Origin: Aliiroseovarius sp. F20344
Lineage (GTDB): Bacteria > Pseudomonadota > Alphaproteobacteria > Rhodobacterales > Rhodobacteraceae
DNA: 64,000 bases
NCBI RefSeq assembly: GCF_023016155.1
Contig: NZ_JALKBG010000008.1
Coordinates: forward strand, 1,242,501 to 1,306,500
Direction: 5' to 3'
Shown: in pieces, positions 21,383 through 30,403 of the stretch
Numbering within the stretch: position 1 is the stretch's first letter
Layout of the letters: every line of letters starts with the position of its first letter
Program-made: the position numbers and the translations under genes
Notes under the pieces: generated by a model
Told to the model about the DNA's origin: nothing
What the model saw: the letters and a program-made list of their open reading frames with translations, nothing else
Database searches by the model: none

Positions 21383-23428
21383 ATGTCTCAGGATCCTTTG
21401 GTCATTTTCACTCCTTCCGGCAAACGGGGGCATTTCCCAGTCGGCACCCCCATTCTGACCGCCGCGCGGCAGTTGGGCGTGGATTTGGATTCGGTCTGTG
21501 GTGGGCGCGGCATCTGCTCGAAATGTCAGGTGACGCCCAGCTTTGGCGAATTTCCCAAACATGGCGTGACCGTTTCCGAGGATGCGCTGTCCGAATGGAA
21601 CAAGGTCGAGCAGCGATATGACGACATTCGCGGCCTTCCCAAAGGCCGCCGTCTGGGCTGTCAGGCCACTGTGCAGGGTGACATTGTTGTGGACGTCCCG
21701 CCAGAAAGCCAAGTTCACAAGCAAGTGGTCCGAAAACGCGCCGAGGCGCGTGACATCACACTGGACCCGGTCGTGAAGCTTTTCTATGTCGAAGTCGAAG
21801 AGCCTGACATGCATGAGCCTTCGGGCGATCTGGAACGCCTCGTCACCGCGCTCGAAGAACAGTGGGAAATCAAAGGTGTACGCGCTGATCTTCACATACT
21901 TTCATCTCTCCAACCCTGTCTGCGCAAGGGCGAATGGGAGGTCACCGTGGCCGTGCACTTGGGCGACGAGGAAAACCCGCCCCGCGTAATGCATGTATGG
22001 CCCGGCTATCACGAGGGCACGGTCTATGGCATGGCCGTCGATCTTGGTTCGACCACCATCGCCGCGCATCTCTGTGACATGTCGACGGGCGAAGTTGTCG
22101 CCTCATCCGGCCTGATGAACCCACAAATCCGGTTCGGAGAAGACCTGATGAGCCGCGTAAGCTATTCCATGATGAACAGCGATGGCGCGCAGGAAATGAC
22201 CACAGCTGTGCGCGAAGGGATGGACGCCCTGTTCACGCAGATCGCTGCGGATGCTGAGATTGACAAATCCCTGATCATGGACGTTGTGGTGGTCTGCAAC
22301 CCGGTCATGCACCACCTCTTCCTTGGCATTGACCCGTTTGAGCTGGGACAGGCGCCCTTTGCGCTGGCGACGTCTGATGCGTTGCGTCTGCGGGCCACGG
22401 ATGTGGATCTGACCATCCACCCCCTCGCGCGTCTGTACATGCTGCCTTGTATCGCAGGCCATGTGGGCGCGGATGCCGCCGCCGTGGCGCTGTCGGAAGC
22501 GCCTGACAAATCAGAAGACCTTGTGCTGGTCGTTGATGTGGGCACCAATGCCGAGATCCTACTTGGCGACAAGGACGGCGTGCTGGCCTGCTCCTCACCC
22601 ACCGGCCCCGCTTTTGAAGGCGCACAGATCAGCGCGGGGCAACGCGCGGCCCCCGGTGCGATTGAGCGGGTCGAGATCAACCCCGTCACCAAAGAACCCC
22701 GTTTCCGCATGATCGGATCGGATATCTGGTCGGATGAAGACGGCTTCGCCGCCGCGACTGCTGTCACGGGTGTAACCGGCATCTGCGGCTCGGGCATCAT
22801 CGAAGTGATCGCAGAAATGCGCATGGCAGGCCTTGTGGATTCAGGCGGGTTGATCGGATCGGCCGAGCAGACAGGAACCGAACGTTGCATCGCTGACGGC
22901 CGCACAAACGCCTATCGTTTGTGGGATGGCGACGAAGATCAGAAACCGATCACCGTCACCAATGGCGACATTCGCGCCATTCAGATGGCCAAGGCGGCGC
23001 TCTATTCCGGCGCGCGTCTTTTGATGGACAAGCGCGGTGTGGACAAGGTGGACCGCGTGGTGCTGGCAGGCGCGTTTGGGGCCCATATCTCGGCCAAACA
23101 TGCAATGGTTCTGGGCATGATCCCGGATTGCGAATTGGATAAAGTGACTTCGGCAGGGAACGCGGCTGGCACGGGCGCACGCATTGCGCTTTTGAACCGT
23201 GCGGCAAGGGCCGAAATCGAGGAAACTGTACGTAAAATCACCAAGATCGAAACCGCAGTTGAGGCGAAGTTCCAAGAGCATTTTGTGAATGCCTCGGCCA
23301 TGCCAAACTCATCCGATCCTTTCCCGATCCTACGCTCAATCGTGGACCTGCCCGAACCCAGCTTCAACACGGGTGGCGGCGACGGTGAAGACGGTGGCGG
23401 TCGGCGCAGACGTCGTCGCCGCGGCTAA
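21383..23428 (+). CDS. RamA-like reductive activator of corrinoid proteins (2Fe-2S + DUF4445/ASKHA)
   Basis: 681 residues. The N-terminal plant-type ferredoxin domain has cysteines at 39, 45, 48 and 93 (CGGRGICSKC...LGCQA). The remainder is the ASKHA-type DUF4445 region with AVDLGSTTIAAHLCD and VVDVGTNAEILLG nucleotide loops. These proteins use ATP and an electron to return oxidised cob(II)alamin to cob(I)alamin in methyltransferases. With the pterin module at 18425 it fits a split methionine synthase that lacks its own reactivation domain. The C-terminus is a Gly/Asp stretch then seven consecutive arginines (GGGRRRRRRRG), echoing the methyltransferase tail. ORF starts at the ATG at 21383. 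Confidence 0.9.
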   Translation: MSQDPLVIFTPSGKRGHFPVGTPILTAARQLGVDLDSVCGGRGICSKCQVTPSFGEFPKHGVTVSEDALSEWNKVEQRYDDIRGLPKGRRLGCQATVQGDIVVDVPPESQVHKQVVRKRAEARDITLDPVVKLFYVEVEEPDMHEPSGDLERLVTALEEQWEIKGVRADLHILSSLQPCLRKGEWEVTVAVHLGDEENPPRVMHVWPGYHEGTVYGMAVDLGSTTIAAHLCDMSTGEVVASSGLMNPQIRFGEDLMSRVSYSMMNSDGAQEMTTAVREGMDALFTQIAADAEIDKSLIMDVVVVCNPVMHHLFLGIDPFELGQAPFALATSDALRLRATDVDLTIHPLARLYMLPCIAGHVGADAAAVALSEAPDKSEDLVLVVDVGTNAEILLGDKDGVLACSSPTGPAFEGAQISAGQRAAPGAIERVEINPVTKEPRFRMIGSDIWSDEDGFAAATAVTGVTGICGSGIIEVIAEMRMAGLVDSGGLIGSAEQTGTERCIADGRTNAYRLWDGDEDQKPITVTNGDIRAIQMAKAALYSGARLLMDKRGVDKVDRVVLAGAFGAHISAKHAMVLGMIPDCELDKVTSAGNAAGTGARIALLNRAARAEIEETVRKITKIETAVEAKFQEHFVNASAMPNSSDPFPILRSIVDLPEPSFNTGGGDGEDGGGRRRRRRRG

Positions 23429-23478
23429 GCCCATACGCCCTTGAACTTTCAGCACCTGTGGCATACCTCGGGTGCTGC

Positions 23479-23552
23479 GCGGGTGTAGCTCAATGGTAGA
23501 GCAGCAGCTTCCCAAGCTGACGACGAGGGTTCGATTCCCTTCACCCGCTCCA
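23479..23552 (+). tRNA. tRNA-Gly, anticodon CCC
   Basis: Seven-base acceptor stem GCGGGTG / CACCCGC, D arm GCTC...GAGC, anticodon loop TTCCCAA with CCC at 23511-23513, T arm with GGTTCGATTCC and an encoded CCA end. Decodes GGG glycine codons. It is unlinked to other tRNAs. Confidence 0.96.
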
Positions 23553-23616
23553 ACCATTCTGCCACGTGAGCTGACCTGAATATCGGGCCGCTTGGCGCAA
23601 ATGCAGGGCGACCGAT

Positions 23617-24108
23617 ATGAGCGATCTTTACTCTGAAACACCACTTGTCACCCGGCTGAACGCAGACCAGTTGCACAGTATTGGGGTGCCTGAGGGCTGG
23701 AATTACGGACAAGCAGATCGCGTGCGATTTCACGAGCTAGACGCGCTGAACCACGTGAACAACATAGTGTACCTGCGCTGGTTTGAAGATATCCGCATCC
23801 CTTATTTTCAAGACCACGCGATCACCAGTTACAACGCGAAGAATGATCCACAAGTTGTGCTTGCCACCAACTCAGCGCGGTATTTCAAACCCATGTTTCT
23901 TGGTGAAACCTTCGTGGTCACAGCGCGCGCCAGCAGCTATCGCAACAGCTCTTTCGTGCTGGAATACGGTGTTTGGGTCGGATCAGAGCTTCGATGTTCA
24001 GGCGAAACCGTCGTCGTGACGCTGGAGCAGGACGGAAAGACCAAACGCCCGCTGAGCGCGGACGCCATCAGCGCCCTGTCTGCAGATGGAGCGGTCAAGG
24101 CAGATTAA
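23617..24108 (+). CDS. acyl-CoA thioesterase, 4-hydroxybenzoyl-CoA thioesterase-like hotdog fold
   Basis: 163 residues. The central helix motif RVRFHELDALNHVNNIVYLRWFEDIRIPYF matches the YbgC/4HBT group; the Asp that acts in catalysis in this family is at FHELD. The strand region SARYFKPMFLGETFVVTARASSYRNSSFVLEYGVWV supports a hotdog fold. No signal peptide, so cytoplasmic. Substrate chain length cannot be inferred. It converges on the TauE/SafE gene with 15 bases between. Confidence 0.87.
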   Translation: MSDLYSETPLVTRLNADQLHSIGVPEGWNYGQADRVRFHELDALNHVNNIVYLRWFEDIRIPYFQDHAITSYNAKNDPQVVLATNSARYFKPMFLGETFVVTARASSYRNSSFVLEYGVWVGSELRCSGETVVVTLEQDGKTKRPLSADAISALSADGAVKAD

Positions 24109-24123
24109 CCCTGAACGGGACAC

Positions 24124-24948
24124 CTACCAGCCCAAAGCTTTGCGAAGCATATTCAACGCCACCAAGGTCAGAAACACCGCAAACACGCGTTTCAACGGTT
24201 TGGGGTCCATGGCATGTGCCAATTTCACCCCAATGGGCGCTGTGAACAGGGTCATCGACACGATCAAAGCAAAGGCCGGAAGGTTTACCGCCCCCACGGT
24301 GAATGGCGGACGTGCCGCAGGGTCGATCTGCACAAACAGAAATCCAAGGACAGATGGGACAGCGATCAAGACGCCAAACCCTGCTGCGGTGGCCACAGCA
24401 TTGTGGATCGGGCGTCCATGCAAGGTCATCAGCGGCACGCCAAAGCTGCCGCCCCCGATCCCCATAAGCACCGACAGAAACCCCAAAACAGGCGAAAACA
24501 TTGCGACACGCGCGCCTTTCGGCATGGCATCCGCCAGCCTCCAATGGGTTTTACCAAGTCCTAAATAGGCACCAATGCACAGGCCTAGAACGCCGAAAAT
24601 CGCCTGCAGCACTACGGATTTCAGCCCGGAGGCCACAATCACACCGATCAAAGCCCCCGCAGCGATGCCCGGCGCCCACGCTTTCAGGATACCCCAATCC
24701 ACTGCGCCCTTTTTGTTGTGTGACATCACCGACCGCACTGAAGTGACAATGATCGTCGCAAGCGACGTCGCCAGACAGATTTGCATCATCTGATCAGACC
24801 CGTATCCCAAAGCTGAGAACGCATAGAAGAAGGCGGGCACAAGAACGATGCCGCCCCCGACCCCTAACAGCCCGGCAAGCACGCCAGCAAAGCCGCCGAT
24901 CACCGCCAAAAGCGCGATCATCGGAAGAAGCGTGGTCAGGTCAGGCAT
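24124..24948 (-). CDS. TauE/SafE family membrane permease
   Basis: About 274 residues, eight hydrophobic segments in two repeats. The repeated motif is plain: FAGVLAGLLGVGGGIVLVPAFFYAFSALGY near the N-terminus and LGFLSVLMGIGGGSFGVPLMTLHGRP in the second half. Family members are proposed exporters of sulfite, sulfoacetate or related organosulfur anions. The ATG at 24948 begins seven bases after the dusA stop; no strong Shine-Dalgarno is seen, so translation may be coupled. It is 2 kb from the sulfur-oxidation region, but link to it is speculative. Confidence 0.86.
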   Translation of the reverse strand: MPDLTTLLPMIALLAVIGGFAGVLAGLLGVGGGIVLVPAFFYAFSALGYGSDQMMQICLATSLATIIVTSVRSVMSHNKKGAVDWGILKAWAPGIAAGALIGVIVASGLKSVVLQAIFGVLGLCIGAYLGLGKTHWRLADAMPKGARVAMFSPVLGFLSVLMGIGGGSFGVPLMTLHGRPIHNAVATAAGFGVLIAVPSVLGFLFVQIDPAARPPFTVGAVNLPAFALIVSMTLFTAPIGVKLAHAMDPKPLKRVFAVFLTLVALNMLRKALGW

Positions 24949-24955
24949 GGAGTAT

Positions 24956-25963
24956 TCAGTCGACAGGTGCGTGTTCAGGCACAGAAGACAGCGCTTCTTC
25001 AACCAACGCAACCCCTGCACCGGGACGCGTTGCCCCCTCTGACAGGATGCGCCGCCATTTCCGTGCGCCTGGACGGCCGGTGAATAGACCCAGCATATGG
25101 CGGGTGATCGCATGAAGGCGGACACCCTCGGCCAGACGCGCTTCGATGTAGGGGTACATCGCTTCAACCACCTCGTGGGCGGTTGGGGCTGGGGTCGTTT
25201 CGCCAAATATGGCTTGATCCGCCCCCAAAAGAGTGTTGCCGGGATCATGATAGGCTGCGCGCCCAATCATCACGCCATCCATCACATCAAAATGTGCGCG
25301 GGCTTCGTCCAGCGACGTGATCCCCCCGTTGATCGACAGATGCAGATGCGGAAATGCATCTTTCATGCTGTGAACCAGAGGGTAATCCAAGGGGGGAATG
25401 TCTCGGTTCTCTTTCGGGCTTAGTCCTTTCAACCATGCTTTGCGGGCATGGATGGTGAATCGTTCCACGCCGGCTGCGGACACTTTCTCAAGAAAGTCTG
25501 GCAGCACCTCTTCGGGGGATTGATCATCCACACCAATACGGCACTTTACTGTGACTTCAATACTTTGTGCAGCGTCCTTCATGGCAGCCATACAATCGGC
25601 CACCAACGTTGGGTCACGCATCAATACCGCACCGAATGTGCCGGACTGCACCCGATCCGAGGGACAGCCCACATTCAGGTTCACTTCGTCATATCCGCGT
25701 TCAACACAGAGCTTCGTGGCCGCAGCCAGCTCTTTCGGGTCCGACCCACCCAATTGCACCGCAACCGGATGTTCTTCGGCATTGTAGTCGAGGAGATGCA
25801 CAGCCCCCCCACGTACCAAGGCGGGTGCGGTCACCATTTCGGTATAGAGCAACGCATGGCGGCTCATCAGCCGGTGGAAATACCGGCAATGACGGTCCGA
25901 CCAGTCCATCATCGGTGCGACGGACAGGCGGGCTGCTTTGCGTATGGTCGAATGCGTATTCAT
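24956..25963 (-). CDS. dusA: tRNA-dihydrouridine(20/20a) synthase DusA
   Basis: 335 residues, FMN-dependent. Reduces U20/U20a in the tRNA D-loop. The N-terminus SVAPMMDWSDRHCRYFHRLMSRHALLYTEMV, the FMN and substrate region EVNLNVGCPSDRVQSGTFGAVLM with the catalytic Cys, and TIHARKAWLKGLSPKENRDIPPLDY identify the DusA subgroup rather than DusB or DusC. It is followed closely by the TauE/SafE gene. Confidence 0.94.
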   Translation of the reverse strand: MNTHSTIRKAARLSVAPMMDWSDRHCRYFHRLMSRHALLYTEMVTAPALVRGGAVHLLDYNAEEHPVAVQLGGSDPKELAAATKLCVERGYDEVNLNVGCPSDRVQSGTFGAVLMRDPTLVADCMAAMKDAAQSIEVTVKCRIGVDDQSPEEVLPDFLEKVSAAGVERFTIHARKAWLKGLSPKENRDIPPLDYPLVHSMKDAFPHLHLSINGGITSLDEARAHFDVMDGVMIGRAAYHDPGNTLLGADQAIFGETTPAPTAHEVVEAMYPYIEARLAEGVRLHAITRHMLGLFTGRPGARKWRRILSEGATRPGAGVALVEEALSSVPEHAPVD

Positions 25964-26031
25964 CGCGCGCTACATAGGGGATCTGCGCGCGGGATGCCAG
26001 AGGGCGGTCGCCCGCCCCCGGCCAATAGAGT

Positions 26032-26799
26032 TTAGCGCGGTGCCATGCGGACGGCGCCGTCCAGACGGATCACTTCGCCGTTCAGGAACGAGTTTTCGAC
26101 GATATGGCGCACCATGCCCGCGAACTCGGCAGGATCACCAAGGCGCGAGGGAAACGGAACTTGAGCACCAAGGCTGTCCTGAACCTCTTGCGGCAGACCG
26201 GCGACCATCGGGGTTTTGAAGATCCCCGGTGCGATGGCCATCACGCGAATGCCGTCGCGCATCAAGTCGCGCGCCATGGGCAGCGTCATACCGACCACAC
26301 CGCCTTTGGACGAGGCATAGGCCAACTGACCGACTTGCCCGTCCATCGCTGCGATAGAGGCGGTGTTGACGATCACGCCTCGTTCACCGTCATCCGTGAC
26401 CGGATCGGCCATCGCCATGCCTGCTGCGGCTTGGCTGGCACAGTTGAACGTGCCGATCATGTTCACGCCAATCACCTTGGCATATAGGCCCGGATCGTGC
26501 GGTTCACCTTTGGACTGGGTCTTGGCGGCGGGTGCGATGCCCGCGCAGTTCACCATCACACGCTCTTGGCCCAATGTCGCACGAAGAGTTTTGAACCCCT
26601 CGGCAACGGAGGCGGGATCCGACACGTCCACTTTGGCAAACGCGCCACCAAGCTTTTCCGCCATAGCCTGTCCGGCCTCTTCGTTCAGGTCGAAAATGCC
26701 AACCTTGGCGCCCGCGGCTGCGAAGGCCTGTGCGACGGCGCCGCCCAGACCGGAAGCCCCGCCCGAGACGGTGACAACGGTGTTTTTGGTGATCTGCAT
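26032..26799 (-). CDS. SDR-family 3-hydroxyacyl-CoA dehydrogenase (HSD17B10-like)
   Basis: 255 residues. The start TVVTVSGGASGLGGAVAQAFAAAGAKVGIFDLNEEAG, the NCAG motif, the Ser (VNTASIAAMDGQVGQ) and YxxxK (AYASSKGGVVGM) are intact. The asymmetry GASGLG plus the DGQVGQLAYAS and APGIFKTPMVAGLP stretches matches 2-methyl-3-hydroxybutyryl-CoA/3-hydroxyacyl-CoA dehydrogenases of the type-II HSD10 group, used in isoleucine and fatty-acid breakdown. GGAG eight bases upstream supports the ATG at 26799. Substrate is inference. Confidence 0.86.
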   Translation of the reverse strand: MQITKNTVVTVSGGASGLGGAVAQAFAAAGAKVGIFDLNEEAGQAMAEKLGGAFAKVDVSDPASVAEGFKTLRATLGQERVMVNCAGIAPAAKTQSKGEPHDPGLYAKVIGVNMIGTFNCASQAAAGMAMADPVTDDGERGVIVNTASIAAMDGQVGQLAYASSKGGVVGMTLPMARDLMRDGIRVMAIAPGIFKTPMVAGLPQEVQDSLGAQVPFPSRLGDPAEFAGMVRHIVENSFLNGEVIRLDGAVRMAPR

Positions 26800-26894
26800 A
26801 GGAACTCTCCGTATTGGTTGATCAGGCCCTAGCAAGAACTGTACAAGCGTTCAATAAATCCGACCACCCTGCCCCAGATGACGCAGCGTCGCCC

Positions 26895-28637
26895 TTATTT
26901 TACCGGCCCCAAAGCCTGCATCGCAGCATATTGCGTCAGATAGACATCGCCGGACAGATGATCCAGAAAATCGGTGCGCTTCAGGCGGTCCATGACCGGG
27001 CCCTTCACCTCGGACAGGCTAAGGGTGATGCCGCTGTCGCCCAACTGGCGGTCGAGCTCCTCCAATGTTTCCAGGGCCGACAGATCGATTTCATTCACAG
27101 CCGAGCACATCAGGACCACATGTTTCAGCCCACCTCGGGCTGTGCGGGCCAGAAGGTAGTCTTCGATATACCGCGCATTTGCGAAATAGAGGTTTTCGTC
27201 CAGCCGCAGGGTCACCAGCTCGGGATGGGTCAGCACATCGTGGCGGTTAATATTGCGGAAATGCTGCGTTCCGGGGACCAAGCCAACCTCGGCGATATGA
27301 GGCCGTGACGTCTTGTAAAGATACAGCACGATGGACAGCACCACGCCTGCGGAAACACCGATCTCCACGCCAAATCCAAGCGTTAGCAAAATGGTCGCTA
27401 AAACAGCTGTGAAATCTGCGCGGTGATAGCGCCACGTGGATTTCAGGATCTGAAAATCCACCAGACCCAGAACGGCAACAATGATGGTGGCTGCCAGAGT
27501 GGCTTTGGGAAGGAAATACAACAGTGGCGTCAGGAACAAAGCGGCCAGCAAGATGCCAATCGCAGTGAAAGCCCCTGCGGCGGGTGTTTCGGCCCCCGCA
27601 TCAAAGTTAACCACAGAACGGGCGAACCCACCCGTCACCGGGTAACCGCCAGACATCGCGGCAGCGATGTTCGATGCGCCAAGGCCCACAAGCTCTTGAT
27701 CGGGAACGATGCGTTGCCGCTTCTTCGCGGCCAGGGTTTGCGCGACCGAGATCGATTCAACAAAACCAATGATAGAGATCAACAGGGCCGATCCAAACAG
27801 GCTGCTCCACAGGTCAGCGTCAAAGCTTGGCATGGTCAGCGGCGGCATGCCCGACGGCACCGCGCCTACGATAGACACGCCTTTTGATTGCAAGTCAAAA
27901 CCCCAACTAAGAAGCGTCGTGGCCACCACCGCGCCCACGGGTCCGGCTTTGGCCAGCCCATCGGCCAAACGTTCCCCCAGTCCCAGAGACATCAGAAACG
28001 GTTTCAGGCCTTTACGCACCCAAAACAGAAACGCGACCGAACCAGCGCCGATTACAAGCGTGATCAGGTTGGTCTGACTGAGGTGCGAAAAGAACGAGCC
28101 CAGAAGCTCGATCAGCGAATGTCCATGGGCGTTGATCCCAAGAATATGCTTCAACTGACTGGTCGCAATCAGCAGGCCCGAGGCAGTGATGAACCCCGCA
28201 ATCACGGGGTGGCTCAGGAAATTCGCAAGAAAGCCCAGGCGGAACACGCCCATCACCAACAGGATCAGCCCCGACAGGAAGGCCAATGTAATGGCCGCTG
28301 CAATGTATTCCTGCGGCCCGGCCAAATCCAAATTGCCCACCGCAGCAGCGGTCATAAGACTGACCACTGCAACCGGTCCAACGGCCAGTGCACGCGACGT
28401 GCCAAAGATCGCATATGCCACCAATGGAAGGATCGATGCGTAAAGTCCCATCTCAGCCGGAAGCCCCGCCAAAAGCGCATAGGCCAAGGATTGCGGGATC
28501 AGCATGATCGTGACGATCACCGCGGCAAGCAAATCTGCCGACAGAACCTTCTGATCATACTGCCTGCCCCATTCGAGCATCGGCACGAACTGTTTTAGGG
28601 CAGCGCCACGCACTGCCAGTGCCTTGGATACATTCAT
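26895..28637 (-). CDS. SulP-family sulfate/anion transporter with STAS domain
   Basis: 580 residues. The family signature lies in the N-terminal half (ADLLAAVIVTIMLIPQSLAYALLAGLPAEMGLYASILPLVAYAIFGTSRALAVGPVAVVSLM) among about 11-12 hydrophobic segments, and a C-terminal STAS domain follows (LVTLRLDENLYFANARYIEDYL...HVVLMCSAVNEIDLSALETLEELDRQL). It is the last gene of the minus-strand operon that begins at 30838, after the persulfide-handling genes. There it would move sulfate or sulfite, products of sulfur oxidation; direction of transport is not given by sequence. Confidence 0.92.
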   Translation of the reverse strand: MNVSKALAVRGAALKQFVPMLEWGRQYDQKVLSADLLAAVIVTIMLIPQSLAYALLAGLPAEMGLYASILPLVAYAIFGTSRALAVGPVAVVSLMTAAAVGNLDLAGPQEYIAAAITLAFLSGLILLVMGVFRLGFLANFLSHPVIAGFITASGLLIATSQLKHILGINAHGHSLIELLGSFFSHLSQTNLITLVIGAGSVAFLFWVRKGLKPFLMSLGLGERLADGLAKAGPVGAVVATTLLSWGFDLQSKGVSIVGAVPSGMPPLTMPSFDADLWSSLFGSALLISIIGFVESISVAQTLAAKKRQRIVPDQELVGLGASNIAAAMSGGYPVTGGFARSVVNFDAGAETPAAGAFTAIGILLAALFLTPLLYFLPKATLAATIIVAVLGLVDFQILKSTWRYHRADFTAVLATILLTLGFGVEIGVSAGVVLSIVLYLYKTSRPHIAEVGLVPGTQHFRNINRHDVLTHPELVTLRLDENLYFANARYIEDYLLARTARGGLKHVVLMCSAVNEIDLSALETLEELDRQLGDSGITLSLSEVKGPVMDRLKRTDFLDHLSGDVYLTQYAAMQALGPVK

Positions 28638-28675
28638 GGCTGGTTTCCGTATTATTTAGGGCCTAACTGGCCGTG

Positions 28676-29005
28676 TCAGCTCATCGCGAGGGTCCACAGG
28701 ATTTCGCAACGCGTTCCTGTCCGACAATATGCAAAGACCGGACCATCGGCTGCTTCCATCTCGCTCCGAAACGCATCTTTCAAAGCAAGCGCATCTTCGC
28801 GTGTGGACATGGGAAGAAACGCCGTTTTCAGTCCCACGGCCTCAGCTGCAGATTTCACGTCTTCCCAATCCGGTTGCCCGGGGTCTTCGCCATCGGGACG
28901 GTTGCACATCAGCAAGGTAAAGCCTTGATCGCGGATGGCTTTTACATCCTCAACCGCGATCTGATGGCTTACCGTTATCGTGTCATCAAGTTTTCTGCTC
29001 TGCAT
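28676..29005 (-). CDS. TIGR01244/DUF442 family protein (beta-lactamase hydrolase-like phosphatase fold)
   Basis: 109 residues. The fold resembles tyrosine-phosphatase-like BLH domains: ISVSHQIAVEDVKAIRDQGFTLLMCNRPDGEDPGQPDWEDVKSAAEAVGL and the active loop FAYCRTGTRCEILW near residue 95. In other bacteria this domain is fused to or encoded beside a metallo-hydrolase (Blh) that handles hydrogen sulfide and persulfide. Here it follows such a gene by 14 bases and precedes SulP, supporting a role in sulfane-sulfur metabolism. The exact reaction is not established. Confidence 0.87.
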   Translation of the reverse strand: MQSRKLDDTITVSHQIAVEDVKAIRDQGFTLLMCNRPDGEDPGQPDWEDVKSAAEAVGLKTAFLPMSTREDALALKDAFRSEMEAADGPVFAYCRTGTRCEILWTLAMS

Positions 29006-29019
29006 TTAACCTGAACCTC

Positions 29020-29907
29020 TTACAGCGCGTTGACGGGGACTTTTAGGAAAGTCTTTCCGTCTTCATCTGCCGGCGGCATTTCACCAGCGCGCATATTAAC
29101 TTGAAGCGACGGAATGATCAGTCGCGGCATATCCAACTGTGCGTCACGCTCGGTGCGGAATTTCACAAACTCCTCACGCGTTTTGCCTGCGCCCACATGG
29201 ATGTTGTGCTCTTTTTCTTCTGCAACCGTTGTTTCCCACTGAATATCACGGCCGTTTGGGCCGTAATCGTGGCACATAAACAGACGGGTTTCATCAGGAA
29301 GCGAAAGCACTTTCTGGATCGAGTCATAAAGCTCGCCAGCATCCCCTCCCGGGAAGTCAGCACGTGCTGACCCGCCATCGGGCATAAAGAGCGTGTCGCC
29401 CACGAACCCAGCATTGCCAATCACATGCACCATACAAGCGGGCGTGTGACCTGGTGTGTGGATCGCGAAGGCATCCATGTTGCCAATCTTGTACGTGTCG
29501 CCTTCTTCGAACAAGGCGTCGAACTGGCTTCCGTCACGTTGGAATTCGGTGCCTTCATTGAAGACCTTGCCGAACACGTCCTGAACAACTGTGATCTGGC
29601 TGCCAATACCGATTTTGCCACCCAGCTGCTGCTGGATATAGGGCGCACCCGAAAGGTGATCCGCATGGACATGGGTTTCGATCAACCATTCGAGCTTCAA
29701 GCCTTCAGCCTTGATATAGGCAATGATCTCGTCGGCATGTTCAGACGAAATGCGACCTGCGGCATAGTCGATGTCCATGACGCTGTCGATCACGGCACAG
29801 GCGTCAGATGTCGGGTCCTTGACCACATAGGAAATCGTATTCGAGTCCGGCTCGAAGAAAGCTTTTACCTCGGGGACAAGGTCGGTGTTTACTGGATAGT
29901 CGGTCAT
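29020..29907 (-). CDS. MBL-fold metallo-hydrolase, persulfide-dioxygenase-like
   Basis: 295 residues with the metal motif ETHVHADHLSGAPYIQQQLGG (HxHxDH), HTPGHTPACMVHVIGNAGFVGDTLF and the late ligand region FMCHDYGPNGRDIQWETTV. This pattern is shared by ETHE1-type persulfide dioxygenases and Blh proteins, which use one non-haem iron to oxidise glutathione persulfide to sulfite. Flanked by transporters of the YeeE/YedE type, a DUF442 protein and SulP, all pointing to cytoplasmic sulfane sulfur removal. No signal peptide. Confidence 0.9.
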   Translation of the reverse strand: MTDYPVNTDLVPEVKAFFEPDSNTISYVVKDPTSDACAVIDSVMDIDYAAGRISSEHADEIIAYIKAEGLKLEWLIETHVHADHLSGAPYIQQQLGGKIGIGSQITVVQDVFGKVFNEGTEFQRDGSQFDALFEEGDTYKIGNMDAFAIHTPGHTPACMVHVIGNAGFVGDTLFMPDGGSARADFPGGDAGELYDSIQKVLSLPDETRLFMCHDYGPNGRDIQWETTVAEEKEHNIHVGAGKTREEFVKFRTERDAQLDMPRLIIPSLQVNMRAGEMPPADEDGKTFLKVPVNAL

Positions 29908-29947
29908 GACATTTCCTTTCCTTAGGGTCCCGGACCGTTGCCCGGGG

Positions 29948-30391
29948 TTAGCTAGCAGTAACAGCGTCGCGTTTTGCTGCGGTGCGCTGGATCATGAAGC
30001 GCGCAATGAAGATGCCCGCGATTAAGGATGCTGTGAAAATCAGCACGTCAGGGTTCCCGGTCGAGATCACTGGAAGTGATGCCCCAGGGCAGAAACCGGC
30101 CAGACCCCAACCCAATCCGAAGGTGAAGGATCCCCCGACCAGTCGGCGGTCGATCAGTTTGGTGCCGGGCAAAGTGAAGGCGTTGCCAAAGACAGGCTTC
30201 GGACCTTTCAAAACCAAGAAATAGCCGGGTGCTGTGACCAGAATGGCCGCCCCCATCACGAAGATAAGGCTAGGATCCCAGATCCCTGCAAAATCGAAGA
30301 AGTTCAGGACTTTGGCCGGATTGGCCATGCCCGAGATTGAGATACCAAGGCCGAAGATCAGGCCGATGACATAGATGACGATCAAATGCAT
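29948..30391 (-). CDS. half-size YeeE/YedE transporter subunit (DUF6691-like)
   Basis: 147 residues, about four hydrophobic segments. Motifs include YVIGLIFGLGISISGMANPAKVLNFFDFAG and GLGWGLAGFCPGASLPVIST, the latter with a cysteine in a membrane loop. Half-size YeeE/YedE pairs (PmpA/PmpB type) are thought to carry sulfane-sulfur compounds such as thiosulfate or polysulfide. Twelve bases follow the partner gene, so the two probably form one heteromeric channel. Confidence 0.88.
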   Translation of the reverse strand: MHLIVIYVIGLIFGLGISISGMANPAKVLNFFDFAGIWDPSLIFVMGAAILVTAPGYFLVLKGPKPVFGNAFTLPGTKLIDRRLVGGSFTFGLGWGLAGFCPGASLPVISTGNPDVLIFTASLIAGIFIARFMIQRTAAKRDAVTAS

Positions 30392-30403
30392 GTCGGTCCC
30401 TCC

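Noticed and set aside
24124-25266. N-terminal extension of the TauE/SafE gene to 25266
   Set aside because: The extra residues overlap dusA in another frame, lack membrane segments and do not fit the family; the start at 24948 is better.
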